Origin: Pseudoalteromonas shioyasakiensis
Lineage (GTDB): Bacteria > Pseudomonadota > Gammaproteobacteria > Enterobacterales > Alteromonadaceae
DNA length: 64,000 nt
Direction of reading: 5' to 3'
Assembly: GCF_022398475.1 (NCBI RefSeq)
Contig: NZ_JAKEVM010000001.1
Span: 99,639-163,638 of the forward strand
A program made the position numbers and the translations under genes. This document shows, one piece after another, positions 39,562-49,546 of the stretch (position 1 is its first letter; each line of letters begins with the position of its first letter). Below the pieces are notes generated by a model that was not told the DNA's origin, ran no database searches, and worked only from the letters and a program-made list of their open reading frames with translations.

Positions 39562-40344
39562 ATGGCGTTCTTTTCTCGCTCGTTGTTAGCAGCGGCCATT
39601 ACATTCTCTAGCTTTTCAAGCTACGCAACCCTAGAAAAAAAACAATGCGATGTAGAGCTAAGCCATGGCTTAATCATCACCGATGATGTCATTCGTATCG
39701 TTGATAAAGGTCAAACTCGCGTACAGATCAACAACGATAACCAATTATTTATACGAGGTTATTGGGTTGATTTAAGCCCTGATGAAAGCAAAGTTGTGGA
39801 GCAATTCAGTCGAGGCATTAGGCAAACCGTCCCTGAGCTTGTTGACTTGGCGACCGATGGTGTAAACCTTGGCTTAAGTGCTATCGAGCAAGTTGTTGAG
39901 GGCATGTCAGACAAAGAGCCAGAAGTGTTAAAAACTCAGCTGCAATATGTTGAGCGTGCACTGATGGATAAATTTAAGCGTGGTGATGACTTTTTCTTTA
40001 TTGCTCCACAGTCGCTGTCGAAAATCGATGACTTTTTTACCAAAGAAATCAGTCAGAAAATTCACTCTGCAGTGCACGGATCGCTTGGCGCTATTTTAGT
40101 CTCGTTAGGCGATGCTTTTAAATCCCGCGAAGGTAATATCGAAGACCGTATCAATGATATGGGGCAGCGTATGGATATCATCTCAAAAGAAATTGATAAA
40201 TCACTGCAAAAGAAAGCAGAGCAATTAGAGATGAAAGCGTCTGAATATTGTGAGTGTTTAAACTCGTTAGATGTCACTGAATCGCGCTTACAACAAATGG
40301 TGCCGGGGATGGCCGATTTTGATTTGGTACAAATAAAGTCTTAA
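39562..40344 (+). CDS. DUF2884 (YggN-like) exported protein
   Basis: The 260-residue protein has a signal peptide (about 1-22, ending SYATLEK) and then the DUF2884 pattern: LSHGLIITDDVIRIVDKG, FIRGYWVDL and GLSAIEQVVEGM. A long helical C-terminal half includes a Cys pair, EYCECLNSL. E. coli YggN is a homologue of similar size and unknown function. It is likely periplasmic. I chose the ATG at 39562 because GAGG lies 5 bases upstream; a GTG at 39556 has none. A hairpin at 40362 follows the gene. Confidence 0.87.
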   Translation: MAFFSRSLLAAAITFSSFSSYATLEKKQCDVELSHGLIITDDVIRIVDKGQTRVQINNDNQLFIRGYWVDLSPDESKVVEQFSRGIRQTVPELVDLATDGVNLGLSAIEQVVEGMSDKEPEVLKTQLQYVERALMDKFKRGDDFFFIAPQSLSKIDDFFTKEISQKIHSAVHGSLGAILVSLGDAFKSREGNIEDRINDMGQRMDIISKEIDKSLQKKAEQLEMKASEYCECLNSLDVTESRLQQMVPGMADFDLVQIKS

Positions 40345-40361
40345 TACGAATTTAAAACGAG

Positions 40362-40387
40362 AAAGCCCAGCAGTTGCTGGGCTTTTT
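40362..40387. terminator. terminator between the DUF2884 gene and the Cache chemoreceptor
   Basis: AAAGCCCAGC pairs with GCTGGGCTTT around an AGTT loop, followed by T residues on the plus strand and preceded by an A-containing tract. It sits between convergent genes and can serve both. Confidence 0.9.
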
Positions 40388-40406
40388 CGTTTTTAGTTGA
40401 TTTAAA

Positions 40407-42032
40407 TTAACTGAATTTAGCGGTTTCAGTTTCTAAATTGCTAGTAAGACCTTTGATCAAATCGGTTGCTGTATGGGCCTGATTTGATACATCAGCCGTT
40501 TGTGAAGCCGTGTCTGAGATAGTCACGATACGTTTGGCAGTGTCTTCACCGGCATCAAGCTGCTCTTTTGCAGCAATAGCTATCTGATGGCTCATTTGCG
40601 CGATTGCGCTGAGTGAACTGGCAACGCGTTTTAGTTCTTCATTGGCTTTAGTCGACTTTTCAACGGTTTGTTCACTGGTACTAATACTAAGCGAAACAGA
40701 TGACTTGGCATCTTGGGTTGCAGCTTGTAGTTTGCCAATCATATTGCGGATTTCTTCAGTGCTGGTCTGTGTGCGCTGAGCAAGCCCACGAACTTCATCA
40801 GCAACTACAGCAAAACCTCGTCCTTGCTCGCCTGCTCGGGCAGCTTCTATCGCCGCATTAAGCGCAAGTAAGTTCGTTTGTTCGGCAATACCTTGAATAA
40901 CACTGAGCACATTAGCGATATTATTTACTTCATCATCAAGCACTTGAATGTTATTACCAGCGCTGTCAATTTGCTGCTCTAAAAGCGCGATGGTATCAGC
41001 AGCCTCGCTGGTTAAGTGGCTGGCACTTTGACCTTGTTGCTCAGCTTCTTGCACTGAGTAAGCAGCTTGTTCAGCATGCTCCACAACGGTTTGTGCTGAG
41101 GCTGTTAACTCGGTAATAGCTGAAGCAACCATTTGAGTTTCTTCGTTTAGGCTACGAGTCAGTTTGTCGAGCTCAACAGAGCGAGACTCGTTATCAACAC
41201 TTTGATTTTTTAAGCTATCAGTAACGCCTTTAATGCCGCCAACAACGCCACGTAAACCTTGCTGCATGTAATGCATGGCAGCAATAATGCTCTCAGGTGG
41301 AGCATCTTGGCGAATATGTGAGTTTAAGTTGCCGCGAGAGACGTTTTTTACAATACCAATTACTTCGTCAATTTCGCCGCCCAAGGCATTAGTGAGCGAT
41401 GAACCAAAGCGGGCAATGGCAAAGGTCAGCGCAATGGCAATAAGCATAGATAAGCCGAGCAGCCACTTTGCAGTATTCCAATAACGTTCATCAACTTCTT
41501 TGGCGCTAATGCCTGTACCAACATACCAGCCAAACAGCGGTGTTTTTTGTACTACAGAGGTTAAATCAACGGTTTCACCATCTCGCACTGAATCCCAGTG
41601 ATAGGTGATGATTTTATTGGTAGTGTTACCCACGAGATTTTCGACCATACGGCCGATACTGTTGCCGCTGGCATCTTTAAAATCGTTAAAGCTGGTACCG
41701 TGTAGTTCTGGGTCGTGCGGAGTAGCAACAAAATCTAAGTTGTTGTCGACGACGTAGACATATTCTGAGTCATGGTATTTATTTTCTCGAAGTACCTGAA
41801 TAGCGAGCTGCTTTGCTTGTGCTTCTTCGAGTTGATTGCTTTTAACCATCAACTCAAATTGCTCAACAATATTGGTGGTGCTCTTCATGAGCTGATTGAT
41901 ACGCGCGATATTGTCGCTTTCGCTGGCATGGCGTAAAGATTGTAAGCCAAGTAACGCTATCGCAGATAACGCAATAAACATAGCGATAGCAAATAAGGTA
42001 ATTTTTGTTTTTAAAGCTAATCCTGATAACAC
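40407..42032 (-). CDS. methyl-accepting chemotaxis protein with single Cache domain
   Basis: The 541-residue chemoreceptor has membrane segments at about 10-30 and 191-210, with a periplasmic sCache_2-type ligand domain between. That domain shows [39 protein letters not shown] and [16 protein letters not shown] (about 212-265) and the MCP signalling region follow. The hairpin tip reads [20 protein letters not shown], then [14 protein letters not shown]. It has an ordinary small-molecule sensing layout; related Cache receptors often bind carboxylates or amino acids, but the ligand here is not shown. Confidence 0.95.
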   Translation of the reverse strand: MLSGLALKTKITLFAIAMFIALSAIALLGLQSLRHASESDNIARINQLMKSTTNIVEQFELMVKSNQLEEAQAKQLAIQVLRENKYHDSEYVYVVDNNLDFVATPHDPELHGTSFNDFKDASGNSIGRMVENLVGNTTNKIITYHWDSVRDGETVDLTSVVQKTPLFGWYVGTGISAKEVDERYWNTAKWLLGLSMLIAIALTFAIARFGSSLTNALGGEIDEVIGIVKNVSRGNLNSHIRQDAPPESIIAAMHYMQQGLRGVVGGIKGVTDSLKNQSVDNESRSVELDKLTRSLNEETQMVASAITELTASAQTVVEHAEQAAYSVQEAEQQGQSASHLTSEAADTIALLEQQIDSAGNNIQVLDDEVNNIANVLSVIQGIAEQTNLLALNAAIEAARAGEQGRGFAVVADEVRGLAQRTQTSTEEIRNMIGKLQAATQDAKSSVSLSISTSEQTVEKSTKANEELKRVASSLSAIAQMSHQIAIAAKEQLDAGEDTAKRIVTISDTASQTADVSNQAHTATDLIKGLTSNLETETAKFS

Positions 42033-42135
42033 AGTCAGCCTCCTTTATTATTTCCCCTGTTAACTTTTACCACGTTTGTCTGGTTTTATTAAGGAAAAAT
42101 GACAGCGTTATCATGACTTTTGCTCAAGTACCTAT

Positions 42136-42843
42136 TTAGAGCTTCAGTTCGGCTTCTGTGAGGGCACGATATTCACCGCTTGCAAGGCTTTCGTCGAGGG
42201 TGATGTCAGCTATTTTTTCACGATGTAATTCAACAACTTTATTATCTACAGCAGCAAGCATTCGCTTAACTTGATGGTATTTACCTTCGCAAATTGAAAG
42301 GCGTAAGCTGTAGCTTGCAAGTTTTTCAACAACCGCAGGGCGAGTTAGCTCTTTTTCGTTGTGCAATTGCACCCCTTGCTCTAACGCTGTAATGGCTTCT
42401 TCATCGATAGGTTCTTGAGTTTCAACTAAATAGGTTTTGAATTTGTTATGCTTTGGTGCAGTAATTTTGTGTGACCAGTCGCCATCATTAGTGATGATCA
42501 CTAACCCTGTGGTATCGATATCTAAACGGCCTGCAACATGAAAGTCGCTCATATTTGGTTCATCAAGCAAGTCAAATACAGTCGGGTGAAGGTCATCTTT
42601 ATTGGCACATACATAGCCTGCTGGCTTATGAAGCATGAAGTAGCGCTTACCTAAAAACACCAGCGGCTCGCCTTGCCAGCGCACGTCATCATCTTGGCTG
42701 ATTGAATAATCAAATGAGGTGATCACCTCGCCGTTAACAGTGGCGTATTTACGTTTGATACCTGCTTTGGTTTTGCTGCGAGGTAACTCGGCAATATGGC
42801 TGATAAATTTATCTAAACGGCATGGAAATTTCATTGGGATCAC
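42136..42843 (-). CDS. rsuA: 16S rRNA pseudouridine(516) synthase
   Basis: RsuA isomerises U516 of 16S rRNA to pseudouridine. The 235-residue protein has an S4-like RNA-binding start (CRLDKFISHIAEL) and a pseudouridine synthase domain. The signature AGRLDIDTTGLVIITNDG includes the catalytic Asp108. KYHQVKRMLAAVDNKVVELHR is the C-terminal family motif. The frame begins at a GTG (42843), but the ATG at 42834 (MKFPCRLDKF) is equally likely; neither has a clear ribosome site. It is divergent from zapE with 49 bases between. Confidence 0.93.
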   Translation of the reverse strand: MIPMKFPCRLDKFISHIAELPRSKTKAGIKRKYATVNGEVITSFDYSISQDDDVRWQGEPLVFLGKRYFMLHKPAGYVCANKDDLHPTVFDLLDEPNMSDFHVAGRLDIDTTGLVIITNDGDWSHKITAPKHNKFKTYLVETQEPIDEEAITALEQGVQLHNEKELTRPAVVEKLASYSLRLSICEGKYHQVKRMLAAVDNKVVELHREKIADITLDESLASGEYRALTEAELKL

Positions 42844-42892
42844 ATTTTTAGTCGGCTACAATGGCGGCGAGTATAGCGGATACTAGTTACCT

Positions 42893-44005
42893 ATGACAGT
42901 ACAGCAAGGACAAATATTACAGCATTACCAAGCGCAAATAGCCAAAGGTGATTTGCAAGAAGACCGTGCCCAGCGCACAGCGATTAATGCTCTCGATAAT
43001 CTAGCCACAGAATTAGCTGCACCAAGCCATTGGTGGCAAAGCGCTAAGCCAATAAAAGGAGTTTATTTATATGGCCCAGTAGGGCGTGGTAAATCCATGT
43101 TAATGGATGTGTTTTTCAAGCTTGTTAACATTGAAGCTAAGCAGCGTTTGCACTTTCATCATTTTATGAAGCAAGTGCATGAGCGCTTAACTCAGCTGCA
43201 AGGGCAGAAAAATCCGCTGACTGTGATTGCTAAAGAGTGGGCAGAGCACATTCGCTTGATTTGTTTTGATGAGTTTTTTGTTTCTGATATTGGTGATGCC
43301 ATGATCTTGGGTGGCTTATTCAAAGCCCTGTTTGAGCAGCAAGTAGTGTTAGTGGCAACGTCGAACTGTAAACCTGAGCAGTTATATCGCAACGGTTTAC
43401 AGCGAGCACGATTTTTACCCACTATCGATTTATTAAATGAGCATTGCCATGTTTTAAGTGTTGAAGGCGATACCGATCATCGCTTTCGCTTTGGAAAACA
43501 AACCGCACATTATTTTATTGGTAACAAAAAGGCGCTAACAGAGCGCTTTTTAAAGCAAGAGCAAGTAATACAAAGGCAAACAACGATAGAGGTTTGCCAC
43601 CGCGAGCTTAGCTGTGTAATGCAAGCTCAAGACGCCATTATGTTTGATTTTATGATGCTTTGCTCAGGACCTAGAAGCACCGCGGATTATATTTATTTGG
43701 CAGAGCGTTTTCAGCGCGTTTATTTACTCAATGTGCCAGTAATGGGGCGCGGAGCAACAGGTAAACAAATTGTGCATGGCATTGAAGATAGTTATCAGCG
43801 AGAAAAGCAGGATTTACAAGAACACTTTTTAGATGATGAGGCACGGCGCTTTATTGCTTTGGTTGATGAGTTTTATGATCGCAGCCGATTACTGGTGATT
43901 TCGGCCGATGTGGGTATTAGCGATTTATATCAAGGCCAAAAACTGGCATTTGAATATGCGCGTACCGAGTCTCGATTAGTTGAGATGCAAAGCTGGAAAA
44001 GATAA
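42893..44005 (+). CDS. zapE: cell division protein ZapE (AFG1-family ATPase)
   Basis: ZapE is an AAA-type ATPase that in E. coli acts on the Z-ring late in division, especially under low oxygen. The 370 residues have Walker A GPVGRGKSM (61-69), Walker B IRLICFDEFFVSDI, and VATSNCKPEQLYRNGLQRARF, which is the sensor/arginine region of the AFG1 family. RLLVISADV lies near the C-terminus. The family length fits. It has a hairpin just after the stop. Confidence 0.95.
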   Translation: MTVQQGQILQHYQAQIAKGDLQEDRAQRTAINALDNLATELAAPSHWWQSAKPIKGVYLYGPVGRGKSMLMDVFFKLVNIEAKQRLHFHHFMKQVHERLTQLQGQKNPLTVIAKEWAEHIRLICFDEFFVSDIGDAMILGGLFKALFEQQVVLVATSNCKPEQLYRNGLQRARFLPTIDLLNEHCHVLSVEGDTDHRFRFGKQTAHYFIGNKKALTERFLKQEQVIQRQTTIEVCHRELSCVMQAQDAIMFDFMMLCSGPRSTADYIYLAERFQRVYLLNVPVMGRGATGKQIVHGIEDSYQREKQDLQEHFLDDEARRFIALVDEFYDRSRLLVISADVGISDLYQGQKLAFEYARTESRLVEMQSWKR

Positions 44006-44029
44006 AAGGCGCAATAAAAATGCGCCTTT
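44005..44029. terminator. terminator between zapE and the TonB receptor
   Basis: AAAGGCGCA pairs with TGCGCCTTT around a 7-base A-rich loop. The T-run is better on the minus strand, so it probably ends both convergent transcripts. Confidence 0.75.
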
Positions 44030-44065
44030 GATGTCAGCCTAGCTGGGGATCTTCATATGAAACGG

Positions 44066-47000
44066 TTAAAAGCTATATTGAGCACCTACATACACGTAGC
44101 GACCAGCACCACCGCCGTATGCGCTGTAGTAGTTACCACGGCCATATGGATAAAAGTCACCTTTATTATCAAACACGTTATTCACACCACCGAATACGCG
44201 CAATTGGCTCTGTTCACCAAGTGACATGGTGTAAGACGCTGAAAGGCTGTGTTTTAAGAACGAGCCATAATCTTGGTAGGCAAGTTTTTCTGGATTACTG
44301 ATACAAGTATCTTCACCAGCCTCACAGCGGGCATCGTTTTCGGCAATATACTCTTGATAATCTTCTTCAAGACTCTGGCTTGCTTTAAACGAGCCTAAGT
44401 AATTTGTACGCCAGCGAATACGTAAGTTATCGTTACGCCATGTCAGTGACATTGAGGCTTTATCTTTGCTGCTGCCGTAACCTGCGTAGTGACTGGTTAC
44501 TAAGCTGCCATCAAGTCCTTCATAGGTTTGCGAGTTTTCGATTACATGGTTGTAATCTAGTTTAAATGACAACTGACCTAGGTTATCTAAGTCTAATTTG
44601 TACTGTGCAACCACATCATAACCACGTGCAGTTAGCTCATCGAGGTTATATTGACGCTGAAGAATTTTGATAATGTTACCTTCGCTATTACGGGTAATAT
44701 CATTACAAAATACGTTGTCTTCACCCCATGCTGCTTCTGAGTCGTAACATTCACGCATGATGTTTTCATTGCTGATCTGCGAAATCGCATCAACAATCGC
44801 AATATCGTAGTAATCAACGGCAAGATTAAAGTTTTCTAAAAAGGCAGGAGCCACTGTCACACCAAAGGTATAAGTATCAGCGGTTTCTTCTTTTAGATTT
44901 TCGTTACCTGCCCCTGGAGAGTAACTGTTATTCTCATCGCTAAATTCAAAGTTAGGATCAGCAGCAAGTTGCGCAGCTAACGTCGGTTCTTTGCGGCAGT
45001 TATCGTGACCTGCTTTAGTTGATGTTGCCGTTAAACCGTCACAAATATCATCATAGCTGTCGTAATCGCCACGCGGTGGTGACATAAGCTCTGTGATTGT
45101 AGGAGCACGTTGAGCGCGAGCGTAGTTTGCTCTAAATGCATAGCCTTCGATTGGTTCCCAAAATACACCTAGCTTGTAGCTGGCAACAGTGTTGACGTTT
45201 TCCATGCTGTAGTTAGCTAAACGTAATGAAGTTTCTGCGCTTAAATTTTTTGCTAAAGGGGCATCTTTTAAAAGTGGGATCGCAAGCTCTGCAAAGGCTT
45301 CATAGACCTCAACTTCACCATAAAAATTTGGTACATAGTTAAAGGTAATACCGCCTGCTTTCATGTCGTCGCTGGTTGATAGGTCTTGGCTGTCTTTACG
45401 GTATTCGCCACCAAATACTGCGGATACTGAGCCTGCTGGTAATTCAAATAAATCACCCGCAACGTAGCCAACCACACCGTATTGTTTTATTTCGGTATCA
45501 ATAATTGGGTTGGTACGGATCCAAGCAGCCATCTCATCGGTGATAGATCCCTCACCAAATAAGTTAATTGGCACACAGCCTTCAGCACGAGCTGCTTCAT
45601 CAATACATTGAATGGTGCCATCCGCTAACTCTTCTGCTTGCAAAGCTTGATTAAGTTTTACAGTATTTAATTCATTGCTACGAATTTGGTGTTGGGTAAA
45701 ACGACCATAACTTGCAGATAGATCCCAGTCCCACTCGTCATTAAATAATGTGCCTTGAAGACCTGCCCAACTACGAATCGTTTTACGGGTATTATCAGTG
45801 CTGATATTCCCCACTTCACTGAAGCGGCGATCCCAATAAATACGATCTTTATATGGGTTGGCATCGAGGATTTCTTGCGGAACATATGGGTTGTCGATTG
45901 GGATGTAACCCGGTGCTACATCTGCAAGGGGCTCGCCCGTGGTCGGGTCATAACGCGGTACATAGGCACCTTCGTATTCATCTTCAGGCGACTTATTGTT
46001 AAAAGAGCCACTTTCACTGTATTGAACTTGCGCGTAGAACATCACATCGTCAGTTAAGTCGTAATCAATTTTAACTGCAGCAGATGCGTTATCGCTTGGT
46101 ACATCAAGCATCACGTATTGCCTAGAATTCACACCGTAAATTTCTTCGTTGCCTTTCCAGTCATCACGTAGAGTTTGACCGTCATACCAAAATTGTGTGT
46201 CGTTACGGCTATTTTCTAAGAACACACCGCCCGGAATACCGTCGCTTTTGCTAACCCAATCAGCTTGTGTGATGTCACGCATACATTGATCCCCATCTGC
46301 TGTTTGCATTACATTACACATGCGATCTGGATCGTAATCGTAACTATCTTCGATTTGTGCGCGTTTACGATCGTAAAAAGTCATACCGAAATCACGGTCC
46401 CAGTTGGCACTGAAATAGGCGTAACCGCGATCTTCAGCAAACGAGGTACCGTAGTTTAAATCAAGGGTAAATTCTTTACCGCCGCCATCGGTGGTTTCAC
46501 CTGTGTTCGCTTTAAAATCAAAGCCTTCTTTTTTTGATTGGGTGATAATATTCACCACACCTGCTACAGCATCGGCACCATAGGTTGCAGATGCACCGCC
46601 ACTGATTATTTCAACGCGCTCAACCATACCGCTAGGAATGGTATTTAAACTGACATAGTTGCCACTGTAGCTGTTTGAAACAACACGACGACCATCAATC
46701 AATGTAAGGGTACGGTTAGCGCCTAAATCTCGAAGTTGCACTGTCGATAAACCGGTTGCTGATACACTTGATTGGCTGGTGGTGTTACCTATGCTCTCGC
46801 TAAGAGCTGGCATGTTATCAACCAGAATATCTGATAAGTTGGTTAAACCTGTATCGGCAATGGCTTCACGGTCCATTGTGACCAACGGTGTTGGAATTGA
46901 AAAACTATCGCGTTTAATACGTGAACCCGTTACAACGATTTTTTCAGGTTCTTCAGTTTGTTCATTAGCGGCTGGAGTGGTGTTGGCAGGGCGGGCAATC

Positions 47001-47086
47001 TCAGCCTCATTGGCAAATGCATGTTGGCTAAAACCACTGGCAACAGCAAGTGCAATAGCACAAGGTTTGGTTAGTAGATTTCTCAC
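44066..47086 (-). CDS. large TonB-dependent receptor
   Basis: This is a 1006-residue outer-membrane receptor. The signal peptide (about 1-25, ending AFANEA) is followed by a TonB box EKIVVTGSRIKRDSF, plug domain (about 65-185, with LRDLGANRTLTLIDGRR and ISGGASATYGADAVAGVVN) and a barrel ending YVYVGAQYSF. The plug style with GANRTLTLIDGRRVV is the kind common in Alteromonadales receptors. The divergent gene at 47417 is a CadC-like membrane regulator, so the receptor is probably regulated by it. Between them is a 330-base region with a 10-bp inverted repeat. The substrate is unknown; a peptide or nutrient from breakdown is a guess. Confidence 0.95.
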   Translation of the reverse strand: MRNLLTKPCAIALAVASGFSQHAFANEAEIARPANTTPAANEQTEEPEKIVVTGSRIKRDSFSIPTPLVTMDREAIADTGLTNLSDILVDNMPALSESIGNTTSQSSVSATGLSTVQLRDLGANRTLTLIDGRRVVSNSYSGNYVSLNTIPSGMVERVEIISGGASATYGADAVAGVVNIITQSKKEGFDFKANTGETTDGGGKEFTLDLNYGTSFAEDRGYAYFSANWDRDFGMTFYDRKRAQIEDSYDYDPDRMCNVMQTADGDQCMRDITQADWVSKSDGIPGGVFLENSRNDTQFWYDGQTLRDDWKGNEEIYGVNSRQYVMLDVPSDNASAAVKIDYDLTDDVMFYAQVQYSESGSFNNKSPEDEYEGAYVPRYDPTTGEPLADVAPGYIPIDNPYVPQEILDANPYKDRIYWDRRFSEVGNISTDNTRKTIRSWAGLQGTLFNDEWDWDLSASYGRFTQHQIRSNELNTVKLNQALQAEELADGTIQCIDEAARAEGCVPINLFGEGSITDEMAAWIRTNPIIDTEIKQYGVVGYVAGDLFELPAGSVSAVFGGEYRKDSQDLSTSDDMKAGGITFNYVPNFYGEVEVYEAFAELAIPLLKDAPLAKNLSAETSLRLANYSMENVNTVASYKLGVFWEPIEGYAFRANYARAQRAPTITELMSPPRGDYDSYDDICDGLTATSTKAGHDNCRKEPTLAAQLAADPNFEFSDENNSYSPGAGNENLKEETADTYTFGVTVAPAFLENFNLAVDYYDIAIVDAISQISNENIMRECYDSEAAWGEDNVFCNDITRNSEGNIIKILQRQYNLDELTARGYDVVAQYKLDLDNLGQLSFKLDYNHVIENSQTYEGLDGSLVTSHYAGYGSSKDKASMSLTWRNDNLRIRWRTNYLGSFKASQSLEEDYQEYIAENDARCEAGEDTCISNPEKLAYQDYGSFLKHSLSASYTMSLGEQSQLRVFGGVNNVFDNKGDFYPYGRGNYYSAYGGGAGRYVYVGAQYSF

Positions 47087-47416
47087 AGGCGTTCCTAGTT
47101 GTTTTATTTTTAGTTTTTAGAACCAGAGTGATGCTCTTTTTAAGGGCAGTTAAAATTTACAGTGAACAACACTCTGGTTGGTCGGTATTGACGTAAAAAT
47201 TTTTATAGAAATGTGAACCTAACTACAATCTTAGGTGGCTCGTTTATGTCTCTATTTTATATCTATTGAATATCTATTTATTTAAAATCAGTGGGTTAAG
47301 AAATGTTCATTGTTAACTGTTTTGCAACGTTAAAGCTGGTGAAAGGGCTGCTTTTACGATAAATTGATAGGGCTTTATACTGCTGTACTTCTAAAATGGG
47401 GTTTTATTTAGAGTAA
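47087..47416. promoter_or_regulatory. shared control region of TonB receptor and CadC-like regulator
   Basis: This 330-base noncoding stretch lies between two divergent starts. It is AT-rich in its middle (about 47190-47310) and contains a perfect 10-bp inverted repeat, AACCAGAGTG (47121-47130) and CACTCTGGTT (47170-47179), 35 bases upstream of the receptor ATG. No tRNA, sRNA hallmark or ORF is evident. Exact promoters could not be fixed. Confidence 0.6.
47121..47179. repeat. 10-bp perfect inverted repeat near the receptor start
   Basis: AACCAGAGTG (47121-47130) and CACTCTGGTT (47170-47179) are exact reverse complements separated by 39 bases. They may form a stem in the receptor's 5' leader or mark paired operator half-sites. 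Confidence 0.6.
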
Positions 47417-49546
47417 ATGGAAACATCTAATCGCGTTTATCAGCTGGGCTCATGTATTGTTAACCCTCTCGAAAATAAACTGATCTGCAATGGCAGTGAA
47501 CAGCTTTTGCAGCCTAAGTTTATTGAGTTGTTAGCTTGCTTAGTGGCGCGTTACCCCGAACCAATCACCCGTGAAGAGCTCATCAATCATGTATGGGAAG
47601 GCAATTTTTACGTGGGTGAAAAAGCCTTAACAAATGCTATTTGGCATCTACGAAAAGCATTCAAAGAACTCGATCCAGAACAAACTTACATAGAGACACT
47701 GCGTAAAACGGGTTATCGCGTTTTGTTAAAGCCCGAGCCAATAGATACAGCGGATAAAGAAAACCCTGTGGGTTTTAGTATCACTACTGCGCAAACCCGC
47801 CAGCTGTTTGTGGCTTTGTGTGTCATTAGCTTGGTGGTAATGTATTGGCTGTTCTCTTCGCCTGCAAAGCAAACTAACTCAAGCTTTGTGTTGCCGCTCA
47901 ATAGCATCGAAAGCGTGACGGCAAGCCCTGGTCGTGAGATTTATCCTTCAATTTCTGATGATCAGCACTATTTGGTGTATTCATGGCGACAGCTTGGTAA
48001 ACCAAATAACCTATATTTACGTGATTTACATTTTCCTGAGCACCCAGCAAAGCAATTAACGGACTCACCTTTTACAGAAGGGCGCTCTGTGTTTAGCCCA
48101 GATGCAAACACATTATATTATTACCGCATGGTCTCTGATGTTTGTGAAATTGTAAAACTCTCTTTGGTAAATGCCACCAGTGTCGTGCTAGGTGAGTGCA
48201 GTAATAACTATGCGCCTGATCTTGATATCAGTAGTGATGGTAAAACCTTGGCATACATTGCTGATCATACAAGTAAGTCAGGTGACTATGTCACTCGTAT
48301 CAAACTGCTCGATTTACAGGCAAAACATACAAAAGAAACAGTTATTCCTTGTAATGATGACTGCGAAACTGTGTATGAGTCAGTGTCGTTTTCGCCGGAT
48401 GCACAGCGAGTTGTGGTTACGCGTACTGTTAAAAACAACCAAAAAGCGCTGTTTTTAATTGATGTTAAAACAGGGCAAAGTCAACGCTTAACTCATGATT
48501 TTGTAGATATTCATGGTGTGGATTGGCATCCATCTAAAGAACAATTGGCGTTTAGTGCAGTTGAGGGCGGCAAACGGTATGGCTACTTCTATGATATTAA
48601 TAATCAAACCCTAATCAACACGCAAATTGCGGGCATGAGCTCACCTAATTACAGTAGCGATGGCAGTGTTTATTATCATCAGTGGGATTTGGACAAGGTG
48701 ATCACGCGTTTGAAAATAGACGAACAAGTGGCCAATTCACCGTTTTCTATGTTGTCGACCAATTTTAGCTCGCTATTCCCTGAATATAATCAGCAGCAAA
48801 ATAAACTGCTGTATGTGTCGAATGAATCGGGCAGTTCACAGCTTTGGATTGTTAACCCCGATAGTAGCTCGCGAAAGCAGCTTACTGACTTTGCACATAA
48901 CACGGGGGAAGTTCGTGATCCAACCTGGTCAGCCGATGGACGCTATATTTTGTTTTCATTGTATGACAATGGCAGTACCCGCTTATATATTTATGATTTC
49001 AAAGTAGAGCAAAGTCAGCAAATCAAACTGCCATTTAGTCATGCAATTAAACCCAAGTTTAGCGCTGATAGCCAGCATATTTTAGTTTCTGATGGTGACT
49101 ACTTATATCGTTATGACTTAACAGGTAAAAGCCTAGGTAAAGCTGTTGAAGTGCCTGCGCAGTATGGCGTTGAAACACAATCAGGCGATATTTTATTTAC
49201 CAACTCGCGCCATGCTATTTGGATAAAACATCATGATACGGGTGTTGAAGAAATGCTGGTGAACGATGTTAAGTTGGCGCGCAGTTATGCATGGTTGCTG
49301 GTGGCAAAGAACGCGTATCATAAGGGGCGTATTTATTATTATAAAGAACGCTTAGGTGATTACCGTATTAGCTACTATGACTTAGCAAGCAAGCAGCATC
49401 ATGATTTAATTGCTTTACCGGAGCGAGCTTATAGTCGCTCATCGGGCTTGACCTACATACCCAATGAGCGTTGGCTGGTTTATACAGCGTACTTATCGCC
49501 TGAGATAGAAATCAAGCGTTTACCCGCAGCCTATTTACCAAAGTAG
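47417..49546 (+). CDS. CadC/ToxR-like membrane transcription regulator with beta-propeller
   Basis: The 709-residue protein has an N-terminal OmpR/PhoB-type winged helix (about 5-105, with ITREELINHVWEG and YIETLRKTGYRVLL). One membrane segment (about 130-150, VALCVISLVVMYWLF) follows. The periplasmic part (about 160-705) has repeated PD40/TolB-type blades such as SPDANTLYYYRM, SSDGKTLAYIAD, SPDAQRVVVTRT and SADGRYILFSLYD. It probably senses a periplasmic signal and acts directly on DNA without phosphorylation. The divergent TonB receptor is the likely target. Its stop abuts the convergent tautomerase gene with no gap. Confidence 0.92.
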   Translation: METSNRVYQLGSCIVNPLENKLICNGSEQLLQPKFIELLACLVARYPEPITREELINHVWEGNFYVGEKALTNAIWHLRKAFKELDPEQTYIETLRKTGYRVLLKPEPIDTADKENPVGFSITTAQTRQLFVALCVISLVVMYWLFSSPAKQTNSSFVLPLNSIESVTASPGREIYPSISDDQHYLVYSWRQLGKPNNLYLRDLHFPEHPAKQLTDSPFTEGRSVFSPDANTLYYYRMVSDVCEIVKLSLVNATSVVLGECSNNYAPDLDISSDGKTLAYIADHTSKSGDYVTRIKLLDLQAKHTKETVIPCNDDCETVYESVSFSPDAQRVVVTRTVKNNQKALFLIDVKTGQSQRLTHDFVDIHGVDWHPSKEQLAFSAVEGGKRYGYFYDINNQTLINTQIAGMSSPNYSSDGSVYYHQWDLDKVITRLKIDEQVANSPFSMLSTNFSSLFPEYNQQQNKLLYVSNESGSSQLWIVNPDSSSRKQLTDFAHNTGEVRDPTWSADGRYILFSLYDNGSTRLYIYDFKVEQSQQIKLPFSHAIKPKFSADSQHILVSDGDYLYRYDLTGKSLGKAVEVPAQYGVETQSGDILFTNSRHAIWIKHHDTGVEEMLVNDVKLARSYAWLLVAKNAYHKGRIYYYKERLGDYRISYYDLASKQHHDLIALPERAYSRSSGLTYIPNERWLVYTAYLSPEIEIKRLPAAYLPK

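Noticed and set aside
45755..46057. 100-residue plus-strand frame opposite the large TonB receptor
   Set aside because: It is opposite the barrel of a confident receptor gene and has no coding features of its own.
47087..47416. tRNA or small RNA gene in the 330-base gap
   Set aside because: No cloverleaf or strong terminator was recognised; only an inverted repeat and AT-rich sequence are seen.
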